Part shown: in pieces, positions 9,737 through 18,510 of the stretch
How positions within the stretch are numbered: position 1 is the stretch's first letter
Layout of the letters: each line of letters opens with the position of its first letter
Origin: Hydrogenophaga sp.
GTDB lineage: Bacteria; Pseudomonadota; Gammaproteobacteria; Burkholderiales; Burkholderiaceae_C
Assembly (NCBI RefSeq): GCF_018780385.1
Contig: NZ_JADMJO010000003.1
Location: 620,001 to 684,000 of the forward strand
Length of the DNA stretch: 64,000 nucleotides
Direction: 5' to 3'
Position numbers and translations under genes: made by a program
Notes under the pieces: model-generated
The model's database searches: none
Told to the model about the DNA's origin: nothing
The model's input: the letters and a program-made list of their open reading frames with translations, nothing else

Positions 9737-10257
9737 GGGGATCCTGCTGTGACGGGTGAGATGTCGGAAGGGGCGGTGGCGGGCGGCTCGGCCACGAACA
9801 CCCACTGGCTGTAGGCGGTGGTGCCGCTCAAGCTCGCGTCGCGCGGCTCGTGCACATGGCGCAGCGGCTCGCCCTCGTGGCGGGTGTGCACGCCGGTGAT
9901 GCGCCCACCGGGTTTGACCAGCACCCAGTCGGTGCTGTTGGTCATGGGGTCGCGCCAGAGGCGGCGCAGGTGCGGCACGGGCTTGGGAAAGCGCTTGTCC
10001 TGCAGCAGGTCATCGAGCGTGGCGGGTGTGTTGGGCGAACCCTCGGGGCTGCGGTCGCGGTACGAGGCCAGGGCCAGTCGGAACTGGTGGCCCACGAAGA
10101 GCAACTGCGCCTCTTTCTCGCGCTGGGCCGCGGTGTGCCACACCTGGCCCGCGCTGGCCAGCGAGATGCCCATGGCCGCCAGGGCAAACAGCACCATGAG
10201 GTACCCGAAGCCCTGCTGCTGGCGACGGCCAACAGGCGGGCGATCACCACTGGTCAT
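9733..10257 (-). CDS. Atypical pseudopilin-like protein of the GspDEFG-type operon
   Basis: 174 residues. An N-terminal QQQGFGYLMVLFALAAMG segment has the placement and hydrophobicity of a prepilin helix after a short leader (residues 1-16). However, it lacks the Glu at mature position 5 that most pilins carry. In type II systems that Glu is typically absent from the tip pseudopilin GspK, so a tip or minor role is possible, although the protein is much shorter than GspK. The soluble part contains RSPEGSPNTPATLDDLL and WRDPMT blocks also seen in the neighbouring GspG-like proteins. It overlaps its upstream gene by 14 bp with GAGGAGG upstream of the ATG, and overlaps epsA by 4 bp. Confidence 0.7.
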   Translation of the reverse strand: MTSGDRPPVGRRQQQGFGYLMVLFALAAMGISLASAGQVWHTAAQREKEAQLLFVGHQFRLALASYRDRSPEGSPNTPATLDDLLQDKRFPKPVPHLRRLWRDPMTNSTDWVLVKPGGRITGVHTRHEGEPLRHVHEPRDASLSGTTAYSQWVFVAEPPATAPSDISPVTAGSP

Positions 10258-10639
10258 AGGTCTTGCCCTCCTCTTGCGCGCCGCTGCGCAAGTCCCACAC
10301 GCCGCTGGTGACCTCGGTGGAATCCCCCTGCAGGCGGCTGGGCGGCGGCAGCAGGGCCCAGGTGTCGTTGCGGTCGGTGATCGGATCGGTGGGCAGGCTG
10401 CGCAGGTAGCGCTTGTCCACCAGCTCCTCCAGCGTGGCGGGGTAGCGGTCGTTGTCGGCGTGGTACTTGTCGATGGCGTCTCGCGTGACGGCCAGCGTCT
10501 GGCGCAACGCGGTTTCCCTGGCGTGCTCCAGGTGGGCGAAGTAGCGTGGCGTGACGATGGTCAACAGCGTGGCCACGATGGCCATGACCACCATGAGCTC
10601 GATGAGGGTGAATCCGCGCAGCCGTCTCATGGTCACCAT
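10244..10639 (-). CDS. GspG-like pseudopilin
   Basis: 131 residues with a class III (prepilin peptidase) signal: a short basic leader, then G|FTLIELMVVMAIVATLL with Glu at mature +5. The globular part carries the GspG-type pattern YPATLEELVDKRYL and DPIT, followed by a W (DTWALLPP). Two starts are possible: the ATG at 10639, which overlaps the preceding gene by 7 bp, or the ATG at 10630, just after its stop; both leave a valid leader. Third pseudopilin-like gene of the operon. It probably extends or primes the periplasmic pseudopilus. Confidence 0.82.
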   Translation of the reverse strand: MVTMRRLRGFTLIELMVVMAIVATLLTIVTPRYFAHLEHARETALRQTLAVTRDAIDKYHADNDRYPATLEELVDKRYLRSLPTDPITDRNDTWALLPPPSRLQGDSTEVTSGVWDLRSGAQEEGKTYDQW

Positions 10640-11109
10640 TGCCGGTAGGGTTCGCCGTTGAGGCCGGTGCGCCCGGAGCGCGAGTACACGTCGTACACGT
10701 CTTCACCTTCGGCGGGCGCATCGGGCGGGCTGCTGTAGGCGCGCAGGCCCCAGGTGTCGGCCGCGTTCAGGTTGCGGTCGGCGTTGAACGGATCGCGCGG
10801 CAGGCGGCGCAGGAAATAGATGCGCGCGGTCGTGGGACTCTTGGCATCGGGCACCCCCTCAACCAGCTCGCCGAGGGTGCGCGGGTAACCACTGCCCCCC
10901 GTGCGGGCCAACACCCGGCCCTCGTCGGTGGCGCGTTTGTGCGCATCGAGTGCACCGCGGATCTGGCGCAGTGCGGTGCGCAGCTCGTGTTCTTTGGCCC
11001 GCTGCACGCTCAGCTCCACCAGCGGCACCGCCACCGAGGCCAGGATGGCCACGATGGCCACCGTGACCACCAGTTCAATGAGCGTGAAGCCACGGGCCTG
11101 GTGCTTCAT
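10633..11109 (-). CDS. GspG-like pseudopilin
   Basis: 158 residues. The leader MKHQARG is followed by FTLIELVVTVAIVAILAS (Glu at +5). The C-terminal part has GYPRTLGELVEG, LPRDPFN and DTWGLRAYSS, the usual GspG-type calcium/structural loop region. The ATG overlaps the gspD stop as ATGA, so it is translationally coupled to the secretin gene. A minor or alternative major pseudopilin of the same machine. Confidence 0.85.
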   Translation of the reverse strand: MKHQARGFTLIELVVTVAIVAILASVAVPLVELSVQRAKEHELRTALRQIRGALDAHKRATDEGRVLARTGGSGYPRTLGELVEGVPDAKSPTTARIYFLRRLPRDPFNADRNLNAADTWGLRAYSSPPDAPAEGEDVYDVYSRSGRTGLNGEPYRQW

Positions 11110-13223
11110 GGCGCCTGACCTGCCGGGCGGGCGGGCGCCAGTGGCGCAACCGGTGTGAGCGTGACCGACGACGCTGGCGCACCGGCCGCCGCCGGTGCCG
11201 CCGGCACCGTGGGCGGCTGCGCGGCGGGCACGGCTGCAGCACCGTCCGCGCCGGGCGCAGGATTGACTTCGGCTGGCGCGTCGGGCGTGGCATCGGGTGC
11301 GACGGGGGTGTCGGGAGACCGGGCCGCGGGCAAGGCACCGGGCGGGCGCGGCAACGGACGCGCGCCCGCGCCGCCGCTGGACATCGACAGGCTGCGCGGC
11401 ACGGTGCGCTTGAGCTGTATCGGCGGCGCGCCCACGTCGGCTTCGGAACCGGCGGGCTCGTTGAAGGCGTTGGCGTCGGGCCGGGCCACGTTGCGCACGA
11501 TGCGCGGTGTGATCAGCAGAACGATCTCGGTTTTGCTGTTGTTGTCCCGGGTGCTGGAGAACAGCCGTCCCAAGGTCGGGATGTCGCCCAGCCCGGGCAG
11601 GCGGTTGGCGCTGCTGCGCTCTTCGTCGCTGATCAACCCCGCCAGCACTTGGGTCTCGCCGTCGCGCAGGCGCAGCACCGTGGCCGCGCTGCGGGTGCCG
11701 ATCTGGTAGGCCAGGGAGCCAGCGGGGCCGGTGACTTCGCGGGTCACGGAGCTCACTTCCATCTGCACTTTGATGCCGACCTCATCGTCCAGGTACACGT
11801 TGGGCTCCACGTCCAGCTTCAGACCCACATCCAGATAGGACACCGAAGCCGACACGCCCACGTTGGCGGTGGAGGTGGTGGTAAAGACCGGCAGCTTGTC
11901 GCCGATGTGGATCTTGGCTTTCTCGCGGTTCTTCACGCGGATGCGCGGGTTGGCCAGGGTGTTGCCGTCGCCCGCTTCGCTCCGCAGGTTCAGCGTCAGC
12001 GCCGGGTTCGACACGAACGACGTGAGGCCGTTGCGGTTGCGCAGGTCAACAAAGCCCTGGGCCAGTGTGCCGCCCAGCGTGGTGTTGCTCTGCGTCACGC
12101 CGTTGTTGACGATGGTGGTGTTCAGATCGGGCTGCAACCGGCCGTAGCCGATCTGGTCGGGGAAGCGAAGGCCGAGCTCCTGCAAACGGCTGCGGGTGAC
12201 TTCGAGCACTTCGACGTCCAGCATCACCTCGGGCTCGGCCATGTCGAGCGATTCGATCAGTTTCTCCGCCAGCCGCACCGCGTCGGCGGTGTCCTTGATG
12301 ATCACCAGGTTGAGCTTCTCGTCGATGAAGATGTCCTTGGTCTTCACCAGCGTGCGGATCATCGCCTGCGCCTGCTTCACGTCGGCATTGGCGAGAAAGA
12401 AGCTGCGGGTGACCAGCTCCTTGTAGTCCCGCGCCTTGGCTGGCGTGTTGGGATAGATCATCAAGGTGTTGTCATTGAGCAGCTTGCGTTCGAGCTGGTT
12501 GGTGGTGAGCACCAGCTCGATGACTTCTTCAATGCTGGCATCGCGCACGAAGATGGTGACGCGGGTGTCGGAGCGCACGTCCTTGTCGAACACGAAGTTC
12601 ACGCCCGAGGTGCGGGCGATCACGTCGAACACCGACTTGATCTGCACCTCGCGAAAGTCCAGCGTGATGGGCTTGGACAGCGCGGCGGTCAGGGCGTTCG
12701 GCGGTGCGTCGGGGCGTGGTGCATCGGCGCGCAGGCGGGCCAGCAGGCGGCGCGCTTCGGCCTGGGTGGGCGCCACCGACAACACCTCGCGCAACACACG
12801 TTCGGCGGCCGCGCTGTCGCCCTTGGCGAGCAGGCCGCGGGCCTGGGTCATTCGGGCAGCCACGCGGCGCTCGTTCTCCAGCGCGATCATGCCGTCGCGC
12901 ACGCGCGGGTTGTTGCCATCGAGCCTGTTGGCGCGCTCGTAGAGCGTCTGTGCCTCGTCCAGTCGGCTCTGCAGTCGCTCGGTCTCGGCCAGGGCCACGA
13001 GCTGGGCCGACACCCGGTCGCGCTGGCGGAAATACAGGGCGCGCAGCTCGGTGTTGTTGGCCGATTCGCGCACACCCGCTTCCAGGCGCTGCACGCTTTC
13101 ATCGAGCCGCCCCGCATCCAGCAGCGCCTGGCTCTCGCGGATGGCGGGGTGGGTGGCGCAGCCCGCGCACACGCACAGGATCAGCATGGCCGCCATGCGG
13201 CTGGAGATGAACAGGGGATTCAA
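11106..13223 (-). CDS. gspD: GspD-like secretin, lipoprotein form with N-terminal TPR-like region
   Basis: 705 residues. A signal peptide with a lipobox-like CAGC puts the lipidated Cys at residue 22. Residues ~25-165 look like TPR/alpha-helical repeats (LLDAGRLDESVQRLEAGV and similar). An N-domain follows (ITLDFREVQIKSVFDVIARTSG). The secretin core runs to about residue 580 (VLDVEVLEV, GLISDEERSS, LPGLGDIPTLGRLF, TEIVLLITPRIV). The last ~110 residues are a Pro/Ala-rich tail. It forms the outer-membrane channel of the system. The TPR head and lipidation resemble secretins of type IV pilus/MSHA-like or Tad-like systems more than plain GspD. Confidence 0.9.
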   Translation of the reverse strand: MNPLFISSRMAAMLILCVCAGCATHPAIRESQALLDAGRLDESVQRLEAGVRESANNTELRALYFRQRDRVSAQLVALAETERLQSRLDEAQTLYERANRLDGNNPRVRDGMIALENERRVAARMTQARGLLAKGDSAAAERVLREVLSVAPTQAEARRLLARLRADAPRPDAPPNALTAALSKPITLDFREVQIKSVFDVIARTSGVNFVFDKDVRSDTRVTIFVRDASIEEVIELVLTTNQLERKLLNDNTLMIYPNTPAKARDYKELVTRSFFLANADVKQAQAMIRTLVKTKDIFIDEKLNLVIIKDTADAVRLAEKLIESLDMAEPEVMLDVEVLEVTRSRLQELGLRFPDQIGYGRLQPDLNTTIVNNGVTQSNTTLGGTLAQGFVDLRNRNGLTSFVSNPALTLNLRSEAGDGNTLANPRIRVKNREKAKIHIGDKLPVFTTTSTANVGVSASVSYLDVGLKLDVEPNVYLDDEVGIKVQMEVSSVTREVTGPAGSLAYQIGTRSAATVLRLRDGETQVLAGLISDEERSSANRLPGLGDIPTLGRLFSSTRDNNSKTEIVLLITPRIVRNVARPDANAFNEPAGSEADVGAPPIQLKRTVPRSLSMSSGGAGARPLPRPPGALPAARSPDTPVAPDATPDAPAEVNPAPGADGAAAVPAAQPPTVPAAPAAAGAPASSVTLTPVAPLAPARPAGQAP

Positions 13224-13759
13224 GGATTGCTTCCAAACAGCAGGCGCTGTGTTTCGTTCAAGGGCAGGTAGGTCAGGCGCATGCCCAGCGGGGTGATTTC
13301 ATCAACGCGGTAGTTGGACAGCAGGTCGCCCTGGCGCACCACGCGCGGTTGCTGTTGGGCTCCCTCGGCCAGAAACGCGATCACGCGGCCGTCTTCTTCC
13401 ATGCGTCCCAGGTAGCGGTAAGGCAACTCGGGGGCGCGCGGTGGGGGCGCCGGAGCCGCCACCGCGGGCGGTGGTGGGGGCGGCTTCCAGCTTTGTGCGG
13501 CAAAGAGGTTGCCGCCGTCGCGCGCCATGCGTTGAGGTTCGTTGGCGTCGCGTTCCGCGGGCTCGCGGCCCACGGCGACATCCAACGCTGTGTTCGGTGC
13601 GGCAGCCCCGCCCGGTGCGGCCGTCCGACCCGATGGAGCGGCGCGTTGTGGCGCGGCCAACATCTCGTCTGCGGCCTCGTCAACGCTCGCGGCGTACCAG
13701 GTGGCCACCAGTGTGAGCACCAGCGCCCCGCCCAGCATGAGTGATCGGCGGCTGGCCAT
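13220..13759 (-). CDS. GspC/PilP-like inner-membrane coupling protein
   Basis: 179 residues: one N-terminal membrane helix (residues ~8-25, LMLGGALVLTLVATWYAA), a long Ala/Pro-rich linker with a proline run near residue 93, and a small C-terminal domain (YRYLGRMEEDGRVIAFL, then VRQGDLLSNYRVDEITPLGMRLTYL). That pattern of a helix, linker and HR/PilP-like beta domain fits a periplasmic protein linking the inner-membrane platform to the secretin. It starts with a 1-bp TGATG overlap and ends in an ATGA overlap with gspD. The assignment rests on layout and position, as I see no strict family signature. Confidence 0.7.
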   Translation of the reverse strand: MASRRSLMLGGALVLTLVATWYAASVDEAADEMLAAPQRAAPSGRTAAPGGAAAPNTALDVAVGREPAERDANEPQRMARDGGNLFAAQSWKPPPPPPAVAAPAPPPRAPELPYRYLGRMEEDGRVIAFLAEGAQQQPRVVRQGDLLSNYRVDEITPLGMRLTYLPLNETQRLLFGSNP

Positions 13760-14298
13760 CAGGGCACCCTGAGGTAGAAGGACCAGCGCACCCGCGCCTG
13801 CACCTGGGTCTCACCCACGGCATTGCGCTTGAGGCTGATTTCGTCGAGTGCCATCGATGGCAACTCGTTGAGCACATCGGCCATCCAGGCCCGCAGATCG
13901 GGGTAACTGCCATCGGCCGGCAGGGTGATCTGGTAACGCTGCAGGCGGCCACCGGACTCGGGCACCAGACGGTACTCGCCGCTGGCCAGCACCACACCGT
14001 GTTCGGCCGCGCTGCGGTGCATGTGCCGCACCGCTTGAAGCGCGGCCGGTGCCTGCGGCAAGCGGGCCTCGAACTCGGCCAGTCGGGTGGCCTGGTCGGC
14101 CTGAGGGTCGGGCTGGCGGGCCTGGCGCTCGCGCTGCTCGGCCTGCGACTGTTGCAGGGCGCGCGTCTGCGCACGGGCACCATCGGCGCCGAAGTGGGCG
14201 AGCGGCCAGGTGAGCGCCATCAGCAGCAGCCCCAGCAACGCGGGCCAGCCGTGGCGGTGCAGCAAGAACAACAGGTGGCTCATGGGTGAGGCTTTCAC
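13759..14298 (-). CDS. PilO/GspM-like inner-membrane platform protein
   Basis: 179 residues. One membrane helix (~residues 17-36), a coiled-coil-like segment rich in Gln/Glu/Arg (about 45-85), then a small alpha/beta domain with GVVLASGEYRLVPESGG and YQITLPADGSYPDLRAWM, the ferredoxin-like pattern of PilO/GspM. I chose the GTG at 14298: it overlaps the upstream stop as GTGA and has GGGGAGGGG upstream, whereas the in-frame ATG at 14283 has no ribosome site. Position between PilN-like and GspC-like genes supports the role. Confidence 0.72.
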   Translation of the reverse strand: MKASPMSHLLFLLHRHGWPALLGLLLMALTWPLAHFGADGARAQTRALQQSQAEQRERQARQPDPQADQATRLAEFEARLPQAPAALQAVRHMHRSAAEHGVVLASGEYRLVPESGGRLQRYQITLPADGSYPDLRAWMADVLNELPSMALDEISLKRNAVGETQVQARVRWSFYLRVP

Positions 14299-14816
14299 GA
14301 GGCCCCTCCCCAGGCCATGTCCAGCGAAAAGCGGATCACCGGCACACCGTCTTGCAGGATCACTTCGTGCGAGCCCAGCACGACCGAACTGCTCAATGGC
14401 GAGCGGCGCAGGCTCTCGAGATAGGCGATCACCTCGGGCATGGTCCTGGCCTCCCCGGTGATGCGCAACTGGCGCGAAGCGCCCTGCGCTTCGATGCCCA
14501 GCAGGGCAATGCCCGGATCGGCCAGTTGTTCCAGTTCCCTGAGCAGGCGTCCCCAGGGCGGGGCGACCGCGGCGCCCACGCGCGCGCTGGCCGTCAGCAC
14601 GCCAGAGGCCGGCGCCGGTGCGGTGCTGCGGGGTCTTGTCTTGGCGCTGCGCGCCTGGCGCTCGGCCCGGTCCAGCGTGGACTGCAGTTCTTCGCGCGCC
14701 TGCGCGTAATCCAGCGCCGCCAGCGCCATGCCGACCACGCCCACCAGCATGAGCGCCCAGCCCAACAGGGAAGCCGGTGGACGGCGCCTCAGAAAGTCAA
14801 TGCGCAGAGCTTGCAT
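14295..14816 (-). CDS. PilN-like inner-membrane platform protein
   Basis: About 173 residues from the ATG at 14816, two bases after the PilM-like stop. A short cytoplasmic N-terminus (MQALRIDFLRRRPPAS) precedes a membrane helix (~residues 17-36), a coiled-coil stretch (AQAREELQSTLDRAERQ) and a compact C-terminal domain (ALLGIEAQGASRQLRITGEA, TMPEVIAYLESLR). The short N-terminal tail that docks to PilM, one helix and a ferredoxin-like fold are the PilN plan. A longer open frame upstream overlaps the PilM-like gene and is rejected. Confidence 0.72.
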   Translation of the reverse strand: MQALRIDFLRRRPPASLLGWALMLVGVVGMALAALDYAQAREELQSTLDRAERQARSAKTRPRSTAPAPASGVLTASARVGAAVAPPWGRLLRELEQLADPGIALLGIEAQGASRQLRITGEARTMPEVIAYLESLRRSPLSSSVVLGSHEVILQDGVPVIRFSLDMAWGGAS

Positions 14817-14818
14817 GT

Positions 14819-15640
14819 CTAGATTCCCCAGGCCATGCGCTCGACCCCCGAGGGCCCGCCACCTTCGGCCGCGAGCCACACCACGCCCGCCTCGCGGCGA
14901 TCGCCTGCTCCACCACCGCAGCCCACCAGGTACACCGGAGGAGCCTTGTCGAGCTCGATGCCGCTGGCCAGCTGGATCTGGGCCTGCAACGCCGGCAGCA
15001 AGCTGCGCCAGCCGGACGCGGAGGGCTGGGCGTGACGCGCCGATCGAAGTCCCCGCCAGACACCACGGTGCAGCAGGCCCAGCGTCAGGCTGCCGGGTTC
15101 GATCACGCCAAACCAGGCCACCTGATGGCCCAGGCTGCCGCGCCAACGGTCAAAGGCCGCAGAAAAGTAAGGCACCACGCTCGACACCTTGGTCTGGCCA
15201 ATGCTGCCCAAGGCCTGCAGCTCCGCCAGCAGGGCTTCGTCGATCGCGCAGGCGGGCAGCGCACGCCCGGGCAGAGGCTCGGTGTGGACCACGCGCCAGC
15301 TGTCAGCCGCCGCGCCGAAGGTGGCGCGGAAACGAAGATGCACATAGGCCTCCAGCTCCTGCGGTCGCGTCAGCTGCGGCTGCCACTCGAGCAGTTGCCA
15401 GCGCACCAGCTGGCTGCTCAGAAACACACGCAGGTGGGCACGCTGCAAACCCCGTTCTCGCAGCCAGCCAGACAGCGCGGCCACAGCGGGCTGCCAGGCC
15501 GGCGCCTGAGGCGCGGCCAGCGGCAGGTTCAGCACCTCGGCCTTGAGCCCGGCCTTGCTGCGGCGTCCGTCAGCGCCGCCGATCACCAGACAGTTTTCCA
15601 GCAGGGCCACCTGCAGCTGCGTACGTTCAGCGAACAACAC
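14819..15640 (-). CDS. PilM/GspL-cytoplasmic-domain-like actin-fold protein
   Basis: About 273 residues. No membrane segment. Features recall the actin-like GspL cytoplasmic domain / PilM: an N-terminal TQLQVALLENCLVI strand, a HLRVFLSSQLVRW block, and later VAWFGVIEPGSLTLGLLHRG and APPVYLVGCGGGAG near the end. The GTG at 15640 has AGGAG seven bases upstream and overlaps the gspE stop by 14 bp; earlier in-frame codons give a non-homologous tail. As a cytoplasmic ring component it would connect GspE to the PilN-like protein. Splitting GspL into separate PilM- and PilN-like genes is a type IV pilus trait. Confidence 0.72.
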   Translation of the reverse strand: MLFAERTQLQVALLENCLVIGGADGRRSKAGLKAEVLNLPLAAPQAPAWQPAVAALSGWLRERGLQRAHLRVFLSSQLVRWQLLEWQPQLTRPQELEAYVHLRFRATFGAAADSWRVVHTEPLPGRALPACAIDEALLAELQALGSIGQTKVSSVVPYFSAAFDRWRGSLGHQVAWFGVIEPGSLTLGLLHRGVWRGLRSARHAQPSASGWRSLLPALQAQIQLASGIELDKAPPVYLVGCGGGAGDRREAGVVWLAAEGGGPSGVERMAWGI

Positions 15641-17330
15641 GGTTGAGCTCCTGCAGAGTGGTTTCGCCCTGACGCACCAGGTCCAGGCCAACGTCGCGCA
15701 ACACGCGCGTGCCCTTGCGGTGGGCGGCCTCCTTGATCCGGCGAACAGGTTCCTTGGTGACGATCATTTCGCGCAGCTCGTCGTCCAGCATCAGCACCTC
15801 GGCCACCGCCTTGCGCCCCTTGAAGCCGGTGCCGCGACAGCTCGCGCAGCCCCGTCCGGCCATGAAGCGGAAACCGCTCACCTCGCCCAGCCCACTCTCG
15901 GCCAGCAGCTCGGCCGAGGGCGTGTCGTGCACCGCGCAATCGGGGCAGTTCACCCGCACCAGACGCTGCGCCACGATGCCATTGAGAGCGGCGACCAGGC
16001 TGTAGGGATCCACCCCCATGTGGGTGAAGCGGCCCAGCACGTCGAACACGTTGTTGGCGTGCACGGTGGTGAGCACCAGGTGTCCGGTGAGCGCGGCCTG
16101 CACCGCGATCTGCGCGGTCTCGCCGTCGCGGATCTCGCCCACCATGATCTTGTCGGGGTCGTGGCGCAGGATCGAGCGCAGGCCGCGCGCGAACGTGAGG
16201 CCCTTCTTCTCGTTGACCGGAATCTGCAGCACGCCCGTGAGCTGGTATTCAACCGGGTCTTCGATGGTGACGATCTTGTCGTGCCCATGGTTGATCTCGT
16301 TGATCGCGGCGTACAGGGTGGTGGTCTTTCCGCTGCCGGTGGGGCCGGTGGCCAGCAACATGCCGTAGGGCTCCTGACACAGCGCCCGCAAGGCACGCAT
16401 GGTTTGTGGATCGAAGCCGAGCGCCTCCAGCCGCAAGCCCGTCACCTGGTCCGACAGGCGCTCCTTGTCGAGCACGCGCAACACGGCGTCCTCGCCGTGG
16501 ATGCTGGGCATGATGGAGACGCGGATGTCGATGTCCCTGCCGAGGGCGGCCACCTTGAAGCGGCCATCCTGGGGCACGCGGCGCTCGGCGATGTCGAGCT
16601 CGGCCATCACCTTGATGCGCGAGATCACCTGCTCGGCGTTCTCGCTGCCGTGGATGCCACCCACGCTGGCCAGCACGCCGTCGATGCGGTACTTGATGTA
16701 GATGCCACCACCGGCGGTCTCCAGGTGGATGTCGCTCGCCCCCGACTTGAGCGCGTCGTACAGCGTGGAGTTGACCAGCCGCACGACCGGGCTCGCGTCC
16801 TCGCTGATGCTGCGCAAGGAAATGTCTTCGCCCTCGGTGGCGCCCGCGGCCTGCTGCATCGGGGCCAGGCTGTCCATCGCGCGAAGGCTGTCCTCGTGGC
16901 GCGCCAGGTAGGCCGCGATGTCGGCGCGGTGAGCCAGTCGCAACTGCTTGGGTTGGCGCACGCGCTCTTCGGCCCAGGCCAGCAGATCGGTGTTGAAGGG
17001 GTCGGCCATCACCAGCACCAGATCCCCCTCGGTGCCATCGGCCGCGGGCTCTGCGCGCATGAGCAGGCATTCGCGCTGCAAGGCATCGCCATAGGGCAAC
17101 AGGTCAAAGGCGGGCTGCAGCGCGTGCAGTTCGTCCATGCCCAGCGCGGGTACGCCGGCGGTCGCGGCGAGCCGGGCGAGCCAGCCGCCGGGCAGACCCT
17201 GCTGGCCCTCATGGCCCTCCAGCCAGGCGATCAGACTCAAACCTTCGGTCAGCGCGGCGGCGCGCGCCTGTTGCAGCTCGGCCACCGAAAACGCCTGCGC
17301 CAGATGCTGCATTTCGCGCGGCGCGTTCAT
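15627..17330 (-). CDS. gspE: GspE/PilB-like secretion ATPase
   Basis: 567 residues. An N-terminal MshEN/T2SSE-N-like region (1-150) precedes the ATPase core. Walker A is GPTGSGKT at 329-336, the Asp box is around IVTIEDPVEYQLTGV (353-367), Walker B is IMVGEIRD (395-402), and the His box is TGHLVLTTVHANN (415-427). A zinc-binding tetracysteine, CPDC (462/465) and CASC (495/498), is intact. The protein is a hexameric cytoplasmic motor that powers pseudopilus assembly. It is start/stop coupled to gspF. Confidence 0.95.
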   Translation of the reverse strand: MNAPREMQHLAQAFSVAELQQARAAALTEGLSLIAWLEGHEGQQGLPGGWLARLAATAGVPALGMDELHALQPAFDLLPYGDALQRECLLMRAEPAADGTEGDLVLVMADPFNTDLLAWAEERVRQPKQLRLAHRADIAAYLARHEDSLRAMDSLAPMQQAAGATEGEDISLRSISEDASPVVRLVNSTLYDALKSGASDIHLETAGGGIYIKYRIDGVLASVGGIHGSENAEQVISRIKVMAELDIAERRVPQDGRFKVAALGRDIDIRVSIMPSIHGEDAVLRVLDKERLSDQVTGLRLEALGFDPQTMRALRALCQEPYGMLLATGPTGSGKTTTLYAAINEINHGHDKIVTIEDPVEYQLTGVLQIPVNEKKGLTFARGLRSILRHDPDKIMVGEIRDGETAQIAVQAALTGHLVLTTVHANNVFDVLGRFTHMGVDPYSLVAALNGIVAQRLVRVNCPDCAVHDTPSAELLAESGLGEVSGFRFMAGRGCASCRGTGFKGRKAVAEVLMLDDELREMIVTKEPVRRIKEAAHRKGTRVLRDVGLDLVRQGETTLQELNRVVR

Positions 17331-18508
17331 TGCACGCTCTCCGCGAGCTGGAAGATGGGCAAGTACATGAGCACCACGATCGCGCCAATCACCAGGCCCA
17401 TGATCAACATCAGCGCCGGCCCCAGCAAGCGCGTGGCCCAGTCGGCCCAGCGAGACAGCTCTTCGTCGTGGAAGGCGGCGGCTCGCTCCATCATCTCGCC
17501 CATGTTGCCGGTGCGTTCACCCACCCGAAGCATGCGCAACGAGACGGCCGTGCTCAGGCCCTGGGCCTCGAAGGCCTGCGACATGGGCTGCCCTTCGCGG
17601 ATGCGGCTGGTGGCCGCCGTCAACCGGGGCTGCAGCGCGGGCGACAGAAGACCACTCACCATGTCGAGCGCAGGAACGATGGCAATGCCGCCGCGCAACA
17701 GCATGCCCAGCGTGCGGTACAGACGGGCCAGCTGGAACACACGCATGCGCTCACCCACCGCGGGAATGCGCCAGAGCTGCCCCATCAGGCGCAGGCCGAG
17801 CCAGCGGCCACCGCCCATGGCGAGTGCGGCCACCAACGCCGCCATGAGACCCAGCAGCACGGGCCAGTGTTGCTCGACCGCCTGACCCCACTGCAGCATG
17901 AGCCGCGACATGAAGGGCAGCTTGTCGCCCATGTCTTCATAGATGTGCGAGAAGCGCGGCACCACATAACCCATGAGGAACAGGATCACGAGGGAGCTCA
18001 CACCGATCAGCATGGCGGGGTAGATGGCGGCACTCACCAGCTTGCCGCGCAAGGTTTCGAGCTGGTTGCCGTAGGCGATGTAGCGCGCGAGCGCCTCGCC
18101 CAGATCGCTGGTGCGCTCACTGGCGCGCACCGTGGCAATGAAGAGCGGTGGGAAAGTTTGCGGCATGGCCTGCAACGAACTGGAGAAGGTGTGGCCTTCG
18201 CGCAGACTCGTCAACAGTCGCTGCAACACCGCGCGCACAGGCAGGCGGTTCTCCTTTTCCGCCAGCGTCTCCACCGCTTCCACGATGCTCACGCCCGAAC
18301 TCAGCAGGGACAGCAGCTCCTGACTGAACAGCAACAGGGGGAACTCGCTGCGTCCTCCACCCGTTCCCAGCCGGGTCTCACGGGTCAGGGAGACCACCGA
18401 CTGGCCCAGTGCCTGCACCTGACGGCGCGCGTCGTCCAGCGTGGGCGCCTCGATGCTGCTCACGGTCACGGACAAGTCGGCCTGCAAGGCCTTGACGCGG
18501 TAGCGCAT
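17327..18508 (-). CDS. gspF: GspF/PilC-like inner-membrane platform protein
   Basis: About 393 residues from the ATG at 18508, placed directly after the gspG stop. Two T2SSF domains are visible: FSQELLSLLSSGVSIVEAVETLAE ... FIATVRASERTSDLGEAL (~60-190) and FQLARLYRTLGMLLRGGIAIVPALDMV ... MLRVGERTGNMGEMMERAA (~250-350), each followed by membrane helices (YPAMLIGVSSLVILFLMGYVV and ALMLIMGLVIGAIVVLMYLPIF). A longer frame upstream overlaps gspG and has no domain support. It is the polytopic platform protein that works with GspE. Confidence 0.93.
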   Translation of the reverse strand: MRYRVKALQADLSVTVSSIEAPTLDDARRQVQALGQSVVSLTRETRLGTGGGRSEFPLLLFSQELLSLLSSGVSIVEAVETLAEKENRLPVRAVLQRLLTSLREGHTFSSSLQAMPQTFPPLFIATVRASERTSDLGEALARYIAYGNQLETLRGKLVSAAIYPAMLIGVSSLVILFLMGYVVPRFSHIYEDMGDKLPFMSRLMLQWGQAVEQHWPVLLGLMAALVAALAMGGGRWLGLRLMGQLWRIPAVGERMRVFQLARLYRTLGMLLRGGIAIVPALDMVSGLLSPALQPRLTAATSRIREGQPMSQAFEAQGLSTAVSLRMLRVGERTGNMGEMMERAAAFHDEELSRWADWATRLLGPALMLIMGLVIGAIVVLMYLPIFQLAESVQ

Positions 18509-18510
18509 GG

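Noticed and set aside
14816-15146. N-terminal extension of the PilN-like protein
   Set aside because: It lies inside the PilM-like gene in another frame, and an ATG two bases after that gene's stop gives a normal PilN layout.
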